A stretch of 55,623 nt of DNA. It comes from Streptomyces ficellus (lineage in GTDB: Bacteria; Actinomycetota; Actinomycetes; Streptomycetales; Streptomycetaceae). Location of the stretch: the NCBI RefSeq assembly GCF_030406405.1, contig NZ_JAUEPL010000046.1:1-55623 (forward strand). The letters are read 5' to 3'. The notes under the pieces are model-generated. The model had not been told where the DNA came from, made no database searches, and saw nothing but the letters and a program-made list of their open reading frames with translations. Made by a program: the position numbers and the translations under genes. Of the stretch, positions 15,623-23,675 are shown piece by piece (the stretch's first letter is position 1; each line of letters starts with the position of its first letter).

Positions 15623-18345
15623 GGCCGGGTCACCGCCTTGCCGTCGGCGCCCGTCGCGCCGCGCGTGTACGTGGGGTGGATCAGGCCGACGCATGTGTAC
15701 GGCAGGTCGTCGGCCTCCTCCACCGGTACGCCGCGCTGGCCGGCCAGCAGCCGTACGTGGTCGAGGTCGGCGCCCGCGCCGCGCTTGGCGAGGATCTTCC
15801 AGGGGACGCGGCGCAGCAGGACGCGGGTGGTCTCGCCGACGCCGGGCTTGACCAGATTGACGTCGTGGATGCCGTACTCCTCGCTGATCCGCTCGACGGC
15901 GGCCCAGCCCTCCCAGGTCGGCGAACGGTCCGCCGACAGCAGCTCCTTGACGTCGGAGTCGACGGCGGCGACGACCTCGTCGAAGTGCGCGGTGATGGTG
16001 TCCAGGAAGGCGTTCGACACATCGGCGGCGGCGAGCTCGCGGTAGAACTTCGCGCCGTGGTAGTCGCCGGGCCCGACCAGGTCGGCACGGAGCACGGTGC
16101 GCGATATCAGGCCGGAGACGGTGGAGTTGAGGCAGGCGGAGGGGATGAGGAAGTCCTCGCGGGTGCCGTAGGTGCGCACGCAGGAGCCCGGGTCGGCGAG
16201 GACGGCGATCTCGGGGTTGAAGTCCGGGAAGTCGGCGAGGGCGTTGGCCAGTTCGCGCGTGATGGCGCCCTTCCCGGTCCAGCCGTCCACGAACACCACG
16301 TCGGCGGGGTCGTGGTTGCGCTGGAGCCAGCGCAGCGCGTTGGCGTCGATGCCCCGGCCGCGCACGATGGACACGGCGTAGTGCGGCAGGTCCAGGCCGT
16401 GGCGGTGGGTCGCCCAGCGGCGCATGAGTACGCCGACGGGGGTGCCCGCGCGGGCCAGCGACACCAGCACGGGGCGCGGCGACCGCTCGGCGATGACCGT
16501 CTCGGTGACGGTGCCCACGGCGCGGGCGATGCGGGCGGCGGAGGTCTTCAGCGCCGCGTGGAACAGCGCCTGGTAGCGGTCGCTCGGCTGGTACTCGACC
16601 GGCAGCGACTCGGCGTAGTGCGCGCCGCCGCTCTGGATGGCCTCCTCGCGCTCCTCGGTGGGGGCTTCCAGCTCGACGCCGGAGAGATCCTGGAGGAGCC
16701 AGCCGACTTCGTCCGGGGCGTACGAGGAGAAGGCGGGCCCGCGCAGGGGCTCGGGCAGCGGTACGGTCGGCGGCTCGGACGGCATCGGGGCACCTCGTGG
16801 TGTGTGGGACGGGACGACGGCGAGCAGCACGTGCGGTATGTGCGCGGCGAGCTGGGCCAGGAGGCCGTCCGGGGCGTGAAGGGCGGGCGTGTCGGCGGCG
16901 GAGTCCACGACGGCGACGACCGCGTCGAAGCCGGCGCCCGCGATGTTGTACGCGTAACGGTCACCGGGCCCGTCGGCCGGGTCGTCGTGCGCGGGGAAGA
17001 CAAGCCGGGTGCGTATCGCGTAGCCGGGGTCGTCCACGGCGAGCACGGGCGAGCGGGTGGTGGTGGAGTACCGCACCTCGGCGCCGCCGCGCTTCTCCAG
17101 CGCGACGCCCAGCGCGAGCGGCGCGTACATCAGCTCCTCGCACCCGAGCACCAGCACGCGCGGCACCGCCCGCGAGGCGGCTGCCCCCGGTGTGGCGGCT
17201 CCCCCCGTGGCGGCCCCCCGAGTGGCCTCGTCCAGCGCCTCGGCGACGCGGGCCGCCATCCCGGGCAGGGCGGCGTCCAGGCGGGCGCGGTGTTCCGGGG
17301 TGAAGCCGTGCCGGCCGCCATCCGGGACGCCGGCCGGCCACCCGAGGTCCACGCGCCGCACGCGACGCACGGGACAGGCGGGACCCACGGGACCTGCGGC
17401 GCCCACCGCGCCCCCGGGACCCACGGGACCTGCGGAACGCACGGGACCCGCCGCACCCACCGCACCCGCAGGAAGCACGGAACCTCCGGGACACGCCGGA
17501 TCCGCCGCACCCACCGCACCGGCAGGACCCACCGCACCCGCAGGGCGCACGGAATCTCCGGGACGCACCGCACCCCCCGCACCCACGGAACCTTCGGGAC
17601 GCACGGAACCCCCAGGGGCAGCCATACCGGCCTCCGACGCCCTCGCCTCGTACTCCGCGACCAGCTTCTGGCCCTTCTCCAGCACCCCCTCCGGCAGCCG
17701 TACCGTCCCGGCGGCCAGCGTCACCAGGTCCACCCGGGCGCCGATCTCGGCCGCGAAGTCCGCCAGCCGTCCCCGGTCGGCGTCCGACCGCATGTCGACA
17801 AGGGCCACGATCACGTACCGCTCACGCGGGTAGCGCTCGTGCAGCGCCCGCACGGTGTTGAGCACCGTGTTCCCGGTGGAGAACTCGTCGTCCACCAGCA
17901 CCAGCGGCCCGGGCCCCGCCAACAGCGCCGGGTCCTCCGGCAGCAGCAGGTGCGAGGTGGCGTGCGAGTGGGCCTCCTCGAAGCCGCCCGCCTGCTCGAC
18001 GCCCGCGACCGGGCGGCGCGTGGAGTGCAGGTACGGGGCGCCGGCCAGCCCGTCGGCGACCGAGTGGCCGAGCCCTGTCGCCGTCTCCGCGTACCCCAGG
18101 ACCACGGCCCGCGCGGCGTCGGCGCCCAGCAGCTCCCGTACCCGCACGCCCAGGCCGTAACCGGACCGCCACACCACGCCCGGGCTCTGCGGCACGTGCT
18201 TGCCCAGCACCTGGGAGACGAGCAGGTGCGCCCGCTTGGGGTTGCGCCGCAGCGCCAGGCCCAGCAGCTCGCGCAGGGAGGCGTCCCCGACCAGCTCGAC
18301 CCCGAGCCGCTCGGACACCCACGTCCCGGACCAGACCGCCGCCAC
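15619..18345 (-). CDS. PRTase-TRSP protein fused in frame to cysteine protease StiP
   Basis: One uninterrupted frame of about 908 codons starts at GTG 18345 (GGGGAG upstream); GTG 18381, overlapping the lyase stop, is the alternative. The order is: a PRTase domain (about 1-225) with the PRPP loop LVLVDDEFSTGNT; a linker of 14 hexapeptides (P-x-G-[AS]-V-[GR]); the TRSP domain (about 345-520) with its name-giving TTRSP motif and LVLGCEELMYAPL; then, from residue ~521, a full StiP family protein (ADxYQALFHAALKTSAARIA-like, LVSLARAGTPVGVLMRRW, VSIVRGRGIDANALRW, FVDGWTGKGAITREL). In most genomes I know of these are two genes. A good start site (ATG 16785) lies at the join, so StiP may also be made alone. 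The operon is predicted to synthesise a nucleoside-like metabolite. Confidence 0.88.
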   Translation of the reverse strand: MAAVWSGTWVSERLGVELVGDASLRELLGLALRRNPKRAHLLVSQVLGKHVPQSPGVVWRSGYGLGVRVRELLGADAARAVVLGYAETATGLGHSVADGLAGAPYLHSTRRPVAGVEQAGGFEEAHSHATSHLLLPEDPALLAGPGPLVLVDDEFSTGNTVLNTVRALHERYPRERYVIVALVDMRSDADRGRLADFAAEIGARVDLVTLAAGTVRLPEGVLEKGQKLVAEYEARASEAGMAAPGGSVRPEGSVGAGGAVRPGDSVRPAGAVGPAGAVGAADPACPGGSVLPAGAVGAAGPVRSAGPVGPGGAVGAAGPVGPACPVRRVRRVDLGWPAGVPDGGRHGFTPEHRARLDAALPGMAARVAEALDEATRGAATGGAATPGAAASRAVPRVLVLGCEELMYAPLALGVALEKRGGAEVRYSTTTRSPVLAVDDPGYAIRTRLVFPAHDDPADGPGDRYAYNIAGAGFDAVVAVVDSAADTPALHAPDGLLAQLAAHIPHVLLAVVPSHTPRGAPMPSEPPTVPLPEPLRGPAFSSYAPDEVGWLLQDLSGVELEAPTEEREEAIQSGGAHYAESLPVEYQPSDRYQALFHAALKTSAARIARAVGTVTETVIAERSPRPVLVSLARAGTPVGVLMRRWATHRHGLDLPHYAVSIVRGRGIDANALRWLQRNHDPADVVFVDGWTGKGAITRELANALADFPDFNPEIAVLADPGSCVRTYGTREDFLIPSACLNSTVSGLISRTVLRADLVGPGDYHGAKFYRELAAADVSNAFLDTITAHFDEVVAAVDSDVKELLSADRSPTWEGWAAVERISEEYGIHDVNLVKPGVGETTRVLLRRVPWKILAKRGAGADLDHVRLLAGQRGVPVEEADDLPYTCVGLIHPTYTRGATGADGKAVTRP
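16783..16796 (-). promoter_or_regulatory. Internal ribosome site and start codon of StiP
   Basis: On the minus strand GAGGTG (16796-16791) is followed by 5 nt and ATG (16785-16783), in frame with the large open frame. The codons just before it (CAC ACA CCA CGA GGT) have poor GC3, as expected for a former intergenic region. This supports independent translation of a 388-residue StiP. Confidence 0.55.
17365..17616. repeat. Coding minisatellite: 14 units of 18 bp
   Basis: Fourteen consecutive 18-bp units with the consensus ACCCACCGCACCCGCAGG (plus strand) tile exactly from 17365 to 17616 without a gap. Because 18 is a multiple of three, the array encodes a run of hexapeptides (PAGAVG, PGGSVR, PGDSVR, PEGSVG and similar) between the PRTase and TRSP domains. 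Confidence 0.9.
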
Positions 18346-18377
18346 GTTGCCGCTCCCCTCCCCACACCTCACCGGAT

Positions 18378-19541
18378 TCACTTGACCAGTCCCGCCGTGA
18401 GCAGCTCCACGAAGCCGACGTCCTCCTTCGCGACCCCGAAGACCTCCGCCCGCTGAAGCGTCCGCTCGGCCCACGCACGGTGGGGTTTCACTTCATTCAT
18501 CTTGTTCGTGTACGCACTGCGCAGCACCCCGCCTCCACCACGCTCGGGCCGCAGGATGTCCTGGGCGTCGCTGAACTCCTCATGGCTGACGACGGACAGC
18601 GCGTGGACGGGCAGCACATGCGAGGGGTGGATGCAGGTCTTGCCGAGCAGGCCGTTGGCGCGGTCGAGTTCGATCTCGCGCAGCAGCCCGTCGAGGTCGT
18701 GTTCGATCAGCGCGGTGCGCAGTTCTTCGGCGCGCTGCTCCATGAAGGGGCTGCGGCGCAGCTGTGGCTTGAACATGCGCTCGCCGAGCCGGAAGTACTC
18801 CCACACGGGCCCGGTGATGGTGAAGCCCGTGCCGTCGGAGCGGCCGAGCACATTGACGACGTCGGCGATGACCCCGGCGACGATCTTCACGTCGTACGCG
18901 GTCATGTCGGGCGTGCGGCGCAGCCCGTACGCGGAGCAGAAGTCGGTGACGCCGAGGCGCAGGGCGAGGACGCGGTCGCGGTACTTGTCGACGGTTCGGG
19001 CGATCCCGGCGAGGGTCTCGCGCCGGGTCTCCAGGTGGAGGAGTTCGGGAGACTCCAGTACGGGCATGGCGAACAGCCGCTGATCGCATACGTTCTCGGC
19101 CGCCGTCAGGGCCTCCATGAAGGCGCCGCCGCGCTCCTCGGTGAACTTCGGCAGTACGAATCCGGACAGCAGCCGTACGGCAGGTCCGAGCCGCCGTACG
19201 AGGTCGGCCATCTGCCCCGGTTCACGGACGCGGATGAAGAGCAGGGGCGGTTCCCCGCCGCGCTCGTGGAGGTCGGTGAACTGCCGGACCAGGTTGTCCT
19301 CGGCCCCCGCGACCTCGCTGTCGTCGATGGAGTCCTCCAGGCACAGCACCATCGACACCACACCGCGGCCGACCTGCTTCATCACGTCGTCGGCGAGCCG
19401 GGGCCGGGTGGCGGGGCTGTAGAGCGTGGCGCCGAGGGCGGGCGCGAGCACGCGGGCCGGGGAGCCGGCGGTGAACTCGCAGGGCTCCCGGTGGAAGAGG
19501 CCGGCCCGGGCAGCAGCCGGGATATGCCCGAAATGACGCAT
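18378..19541 (-). CDS. HpcH/HpaI aldolase / CitE-like lyase of the Ter operon
   Basis: The 387-residue protein starts at ATG 19541. TIM-barrel CitE-like features are readable: VVSMVLCLEDSIDDSEVAGA (acidic metal-binding block, about 61-80), FIRVREPGQM (substrate Arg), LFAMPVLESPELL (metal-binding Glu near residue 163) and GLLGKTCIHPSHVLPV near the C-terminus. It is the first gene of the minus-strand Ter operon, and its stop lies next to the PRTase start. In Ter systems this enzyme is predicted to cleave or join an acyl-CoA-like or keto-acid unit during synthesis of the metabolite. That is prediction, not proven chemistry. Confidence 0.88.
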   Translation of the reverse strand: MRHFGHIPAAARAGLFHREPCEFTAGSPARVLAPALGATLYSPATRPRLADDVMKQVGRGVVSMVLCLEDSIDDSEVAGAEDNLVRQFTDLHERGGEPPLLFIRVREPGQMADLVRRLGPAVRLLSGFVLPKFTEERGGAFMEALTAAENVCDQRLFAMPVLESPELLHLETRRETLAGIARTVDKYRDRVLALRLGVTDFCSAYGLRRTPDMTAYDVKIVAGVIADVVNVLGRSDGTGFTITGPVWEYFRLGERMFKPQLRRSPFMEQRAEELRTALIEHDLDGLLREIELDRANGLLGKTCIHPSHVLPVHALSVVSHEEFSDAQDILRPERGGGGVLRSAYTNKMNEVKPHRAWAERTLQRAEVFGVAKEDVGFVELLTAGLVK

Positions 19542-19717
19542 GAGTGTCCCCCGTACCGCCGTGATGGCCCTGATGACATGTGGCCGGTAATAGTACGTAG
19601 GGACCGGTGTCGCGGGTTCCCCATGGGCATGAACTTCAGGTAACTCGTCCGCTTCTCGCCGCTGCCGCGCGGCCCCCGCGTTGTCCGTGGCGTGGGCGGG
19701 CAGGCAGGATGGCGGGC

Positions 19718-20680
19718 ATGACGCACGCCATGCTGAAGGGCTCGAACGTCCCGCTCGACGCCGCGGCCGTACGGGCCGTACTGTGCTGGACCCCCGGTCC
19801 CGGGGTCCCCGACGTGGACGCCTCGGCCCTGCTGCTCGGCACGGACGGGCGGGTGCGTTCGGACGAGGACTTCGTCTTCTACAACCAGCCGCGTCATCCC
19901 TCCGGTCTGGTGCGGCGGCTGTCGAAGAAGCGGGTGACGGAGGGGCTGACCGACACGGTCGAGGCAGATCTCGCGGGGCTGGACGCCTCGGTGGACCAGG
20001 TGGTGCTGGCGGCGTCGTCGGACGGCGACACCTTCGAGCACGTACGGGATCTGCGAATCCTGCTGTACGACGCCGGGGCGAGCGCCGCTGAGCCGCTGGC
20101 CGTCTTCGAGGTGAAGCCGGAGACGGGCGAGGAGACGGCCATCATCTGCGGCGAGCTGTACCGGCGGGGTGAGGGCTGGAAGTTCCGCGCGGTGGGGCAG
20201 GGTTACCCGACCGGGCTGATCGGTCTCGCCACGGCGTTCGGCATCTCGGTGGACGAGACGGAAGCGACAGAAGAAACGGAAGAAACGGACGAGGCACAGC
20301 GGGCCGGCCAGGCGGATGCGGCGCCGCGCAGCGCCGCGGAAGCGGACGCCCCCGCGACACCTCCCGCGCCCCCGGCCCCGGCACCCGCTCCCGCACCCCC
20401 GGTTTCGGCACCCACTCCGGCACCTCCGGCTCCGGCTCCCGCTCCGGCTCCGGCTCCGGTGGCACCCCCCGTGCCCACCGCCGCCCCGGCCTATGGCTAC
20501 CCCCAGGCCGGTTCGCCTCAGCCCGCGTACGGCTACCCCCAGGCCGCCCACCCCGGCCCGGCACAGCCCGCGCCCGCCCAGCCCGCGTACGGCTATCCGC
20601 AGCCCGCCGCGGCCGCCGCGCCCGCGCCGGACCCGAACTTCCGGCTGCCGCCGATGGGCCCGCAGTTCGTACGGAGGTGA
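19718..20680 (+). CDS. TerD-domain protein with Pro-rich PAYGYPQ tail
   Basis: I take ATG 19718 (MTHAMLKGSNVPLDAAAVRA); ATG 19709 is also in frame. The TerD domain fills about residues 1-180: DVDASALLLGTDGRVRSDED, FVFYNQP, VDQVVLAASSDG, and EETAIICGELYRRGEGWKFR. The Asp residues of DVDASA and the GELYRR..WKFRAVGQGY block are the calcium-binding TerD hallmarks. From about 185 the protein is low complexity: a Thr/Glu run, about 60 residues of Ala/Pro, and three PAYGYPQ units. It is divergent from the CitE-like gene. TerD proteins act in tellurite resistance and stress signalling and affect Streptomyces development. The tail suggests protein-protein contacts. Confidence 0.88.
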   Translation: MTHAMLKGSNVPLDAAAVRAVLCWTPGPGVPDVDASALLLGTDGRVRSDEDFVFYNQPRHPSGLVRRLSKKRVTEGLTDTVEADLAGLDASVDQVVLAASSDGDTFEHVRDLRILLYDAGASAAEPLAVFEVKPETGEETAIICGELYRRGEGWKFRAVGQGYPTGLIGLATAFGISVDETEATEETEETDEAQRAGQADAAPRSAAEADAPATPPAPPAPAPAPAPPVSAPTPAPPAPAPAPAPAPVAPPVPTAAPAYGYPQAGSPQPAYGYPQAAHPGPAQPAPAQPAYGYPQPAAAAAPAPDPNFRLPPMGPQFVRR

Positions 20681-20693
20681 CGCCACGCCCGGC

Positions 20694-21437
20694 TCAGACC
20701 TTGCCCGCCTTGAAGCCGCGCCCCCACTGCAGACCCCACCCGTACAGCCGGTCCAGCTCGGCCTGGAAGCCGTAGACGAACCTCACCTCGCGGCGTACCA
20801 CCAGCTCCCCCTTGACGTTCTCCAGCATGAACACCGCGCAGGAGCGGGCCTGGGGCGCGCGCTCGTCGAGCTCTATCTCGATGCGCGGACCGTTGCTCGG
20901 GTAGAGCGTCATCGTGGCGTGCGTACGGTCGAAGGCCGGCGTCTGGTCGTAGATGTAGACGAAGAACAGCAGCCGCTTGATGGACTCGCGGTGGTCGAGA
21001 TTGACGAAGATCGTCTCGCCGGACGGCGCACCGAAGCGGTCATCGCCGCTGAGTTTCACATACGGCGGTGAGTTGAGGTCGCCGAAGAAGCCGCCGAGCG
21101 GCTGGACCACGCCTTTGGTGCCGTCCACCAGCTCGTACAGGCAGCCGATGTCCAGGTCCACATTGACCACGCCCTGAGTGTGTGCCTGGACCACATCGGG
21201 CTTGAAGAGCTTGAGGGGGTGCCGCAGCAGCCGGCCGCTGTTCTTGGACCTGCCTTCGATGTCGGATGTGCGCATCCGCCAGGAGAGGTTGACGCGCAGA
21301 TTGCCGTTGGCCGCGCCCTGTTTGGTGAGCGAGACGGACGGGCGGCGCTTGGTCAGGTCGATGGCGTTCGTCGACGCGCTGCCCGAGTCGAACTGCGCCG
21401 CGTTGTTGTTGCGCAACAGGCTGTCCCAGAAGGCCAT
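20694..21437 (-). CDS. TerA-like tellurite/stress protein (TerD superfamily)
   Basis: The 247-residue protein starts at ATG 21437 with MAFWDSLLRNNNAAQFDSGS. The core matches TerA-type proteins: RPSVSLTKQGAANGNLRVNL, VVNVDLDIGCLYELVDGTKG, FGDLNSPPYVKLSGDD, RLLFFVYIYDQTPAFDRTHA, and the ending VVRREVRFVYGFQAELDRLYG. It carries one TerD-like beta-sandwich with partly changed Asp ligands. It is convergent with the Pro-rich TerD gene (13 bp between) and is separated from the DUF475 gene by a terminator, so it has its own promoter. Confidence 0.85.
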   Translation of the reverse strand: MAFWDSLLRNNNAAQFDSGSASTNAIDLTKRRPSVSLTKQGAANGNLRVNLSWRMRTSDIEGRSKNSGRLLRHPLKLFKPDVVQAHTQGVVNVDLDIGCLYELVDGTKGVVQPLGGFFGDLNSPPYVKLSGDDRFGAPSGETIFVNLDHRESIKRLLFFVYIYDQTPAFDRTHATMTLYPSNGPRIEIELDERAPQARSCAVFMLENVKGELVVRREVRFVYGFQAELDRLYGWGLQWGRGFKAGKV

Positions 21438-21478
21438 GCCCCCACCCCCAGTCGTCCGGTGCCTCAGTGGATACGCGA

Positions 21479-21508
21479 CGGGGCGGCCGGGAGCACCCGG
21501 CCGCCCCG
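21479..21508 (-). terminator. Strong hairpin terminator after the DUF475 gene
   Basis: CGGGGCGGCCGGG / CCCGGCCGCCCCG forms a perfect 13-bp stem with an AGCA loop, 56 bp after the minus-strand DUF475 stop and before the TerA-like start. Confidence 0.8.
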
Positions 21509-21563
21509 CAGAGAGCGTTCCTCAATGCCGGGGCCGTCACACTCCGACGGGCCCCGGCGAATG

Positions 21564-22688
21564 TCACACCGTGACGTGCGTCTTGTCCTCCTCGCCCGCG
21601 GCCGCCAGCGCCCTGTTGCGGCGGACGGACGACAGGAAGGACGCGGCGATCAGGAAGACACCGACCAGGCCGGTGATGATCTCGCTGATCTCGTGCTGGA
21701 TGGTGATGAGCAGGATGACCGCGAGCGCGCCGATCGCGTAGTGCGCGCCGTGCTCCAGGTAGACGTAGTCGTCCAGGGTGCCCTGGCGGACCAGGTAGAC
21801 GGTGAGCGACCGGACGTACATCGCGCCGATGCCGAGGCCCAGCGCCATCCAGAAGATGTGGTTGGTGATGGCGAAGGCGCCGATGACGCCGTCGAAGGAG
21901 AAGGACGCGTCGAGGACTTCCAGGTACAGGAAGAGGAAGAAGGCCGCCTTGCCGGCGAGGCCCACGGCGGAGACGGGCTTGCCCTCCTTCTTGGCCTTCT
22001 CCTCCTCCTCGTGCTCGCGTTCCTCTTCTTCCTCCAGCTTGTCCTCGAAGTAGCCGGAGAGGCCGCCGACGACCAGGTACGTGATCAGGCCCGCCACACC
22101 GGACAGCAGCACGGTGGCCGACTTGTCGGCGTGGCCGGCGCTGGTGTGCGCCTGGGTGGCGAAGGTGACCGCGGTGATCAGCAGGACGATCAGGGCGATG
22201 CAGGCGGACAGCATGTCGACCTTGCCGAACTTGGCGAGCGGGCGCTCCAGCCAGGCGAGCCACTTGTGCTCCCGCTCCTCGAACATGAAGTCCAGGAAGA
22301 TCATCAGCAGGAACATGCCACCGAAGGAGGCGATCGCCGCGTGCGCGTCGGTGACCAGGGCCTCGTACTGCGCCGGCTGGTCCATGGCGAGCTGGACGGC
22401 TTCGATGGGTCCGACCTTGGCGCTGATGGCGACGATCACGACGGGGAAGACCAGTCGCATACCGAACACCGCGATCAGGATGCCGATCGTCAGGAAGATC
22501 TTCTGCCAGAAGGCGTTCATCTTCTTGAGGATTCCGGCGTTGACGACCGCGTTGTCGAAGGACAGCGAGATTTCGAGGATCGACAGGATCAGTACGATCC
22601 CGAACGCCTCCCAGCCCCACTGCCAGGCTGCGAAAGCGAGGCCGAGCGCCGTGACGGCGAACGACCAGCCGAAGGTTTTCAGAACCAC
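21564..22688 (-). CDS. DUF475 (TerC superfamily) integral membrane protein
   Basis: GTG 22688 begins a protein of 374 residues with about nine membrane helices. The TerC-type metal motif ILEISLSFDNAVVNAGIL (about 38-55) and its repeat LEVLDASFSFDGVIGAFAIT (about 255-274) carry the conserved Glu/Asp residues within membrane helices. A central cytoplasmic stretch is a run of Glu/Lys (EDKLEEEEEREHEEEEKAKK). DUF475 proteins are membrane partners of TerD-family proteins in metal and tellurite stress and are probably metal-ion transporters. The start context is weak. Confidence 0.9.
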   Translation of the reverse strand: MVLKTFGWSFAVTALGLAFAAWQWGWEAFGIVLILSILEISLSFDNAVVNAGILKKMNAFWQKIFLTIGILIAVFGMRLVFPVVIVAISAKVGPIEAVQLAMDQPAQYEALVTDAHAAIASFGGMFLLMIFLDFMFEEREHKWLAWLERPLAKFGKVDMLSACIALIVLLITAVTFATQAHTSAGHADKSATVLLSGVAGLITYLVVGGLSGYFEDKLEEEEEREHEEEEKAKKEGKPVSAVGLAGKAAFFLFLYLEVLDASFSFDGVIGAFAITNHIFWMALGLGIGAMYVRSLTVYLVRQGTLDDYVYLEHGAHYAIGALAVILLITIQHEISEIITGLVGVFLIAASFLSSVRRNRALAAAGEEDKTHVTV

Positions 22689-22771
22689 TGGCTACCCAAT
22701 CGTGTTAAGTACGGGTACGGGTCTCCCCCGCGCCGTGCGCGCCGGGCTTTGAACGAACCCGGAGACGTGCT

Positions 22772-23347
22772 TTAGGAAACATTGACCCCGAAGTCTAGAG
22801 CGATGCCCCTCAGCCCCGATGCGTACCCCTGTCCTACCGCTCGGAACTTCCATTCGCCGCCGTACCGGTAAAGCTCGCCGAAGATCATCGCGGTCTCGGT
22901 CGAGGCATCCTCACTGAGGTCGTACCGCGCGAGTTCCTGGCCGTCCGCCTGGTTGACGACGCGGATGAACGCGTTGCTGACCTGGCCGAAGGTCTGGCCC
23001 CGGTTGTCGGCCTCGTGGATGGAGACCGGGAAGATGATCTTGTCGCAGTGCTCGGGCACCCGGGGCAGGTCCACGATCAGCGACTCGTCGTCCCCGTCGC
23101 CCTCTCCCGTGAGGTTGTCCCCGGTGTGCTCGACGCAGCCGTCGGGACTGGTGAGGTTGTTGTAGAAGACGAACCACTCGTCGCCGAGCACCCGGCCGTT
23201 CTGGCAGAGCAGTGCGCTGGCGTCGAGGTCGAAGGGCGCTCCGGTGGTGGAGCGCGCGTCCCAGCCGAGTCCCACCAGCACCTGGGTGAGGTTGGGTGCG
23301 GCCTTGGAGAGGGAGACGTTGCCTCCCTTGGCGAGCGTGACGCCCAT
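22772..23347 (-). CDS. TerD family calcium-binding stress protein (copy 1)
   Basis: ATG 23347 lies behind GGGGAGG. The 191-residue protein is a single TerD domain: MGVTLAKGGNVSLSKAAPNL, WDARSTTGAPFDLDASALL, FVFYNNLTSPDGCVEHTGDN, LTGEGDGDDESLIVDL (calcium-binding acidic loop), NAFIRVVNQADGQELARYDL, and GEWKFRAVGQGYASGLRGIA. It has the same length as, and is highly similar to, the TerD protein encoded at 23676-24251, so the pair comes from a tandem duplication. A cytoplasmic role in tellurite/oxidative stress response with DUF475 is likely. Confidence 0.93.
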   Translation of the reverse strand: MGVTLAKGGNVSLSKAAPNLTQVLVGLGWDARSTTGAPFDLDASALLCQNGRVLGDEWFVFYNNLTSPDGCVEHTGDNLTGEGDGDDESLIVDLPRVPEHCDKIIFPVSIHEADNRGQTFGQVSNAFIRVVNQADGQELARYDLSEDASTETAMIFGELYRYGGEWKFRAVGQGYASGLRGIALDFGVNVS

Positions 23348-23675
23348 GACGTGGATCCTCCCCTTGGATGTGCTGCTGCGATGTGCTGCCGCGCTGCCCG
23401 GGGACGACCCCGGACCCCCGTCCCCGAGCGGCCCCCGAGCCGCCGAGCCGCCGAGCCGCCGAGCCGCCACCGGCGTACCGGGCTGCGGCCCGGATCCCCG
23501 TGGCGGTGCAGGGTGCGGTAAGGCGCGTCCGGCGCCGCACGGAAGCGTGTGGCGCCGGACGAGGCCGCGCGCCGGACCATGCCCGCCGCGCGGCCGAGCT
23601 GCATGGCGGCCGAGCCGCGTGGCCGGCCGAGCCGCCCGCCGGCGACGCCGCGCGGCGGGCGGACCGTGCCGTGCG
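23348..23675. repeat. Spacer between the two TerD genes with GAGCCGCC-type repeats
   Basis: At about 23425-23470 there are successive GAGCCGCC(G) units, with more scattered copies at 23590-23640 (GCGGCCGAGC-like). The rest is very GC-rich with no gene-like frame; reading frames here give only Arg/Gly/Ala strings. It must also hold the promoter of copy 1. Confidence 0.6.

Noticed and set aside
15676..18456. A plus-strand open frame opposite the PRTase/StiP gene with HGTCGTHGT-type repeats
   Set aside because: The repeats are the reverse reading of the 18-bp coding minisatellite; all domain motifs are on the minus strand.
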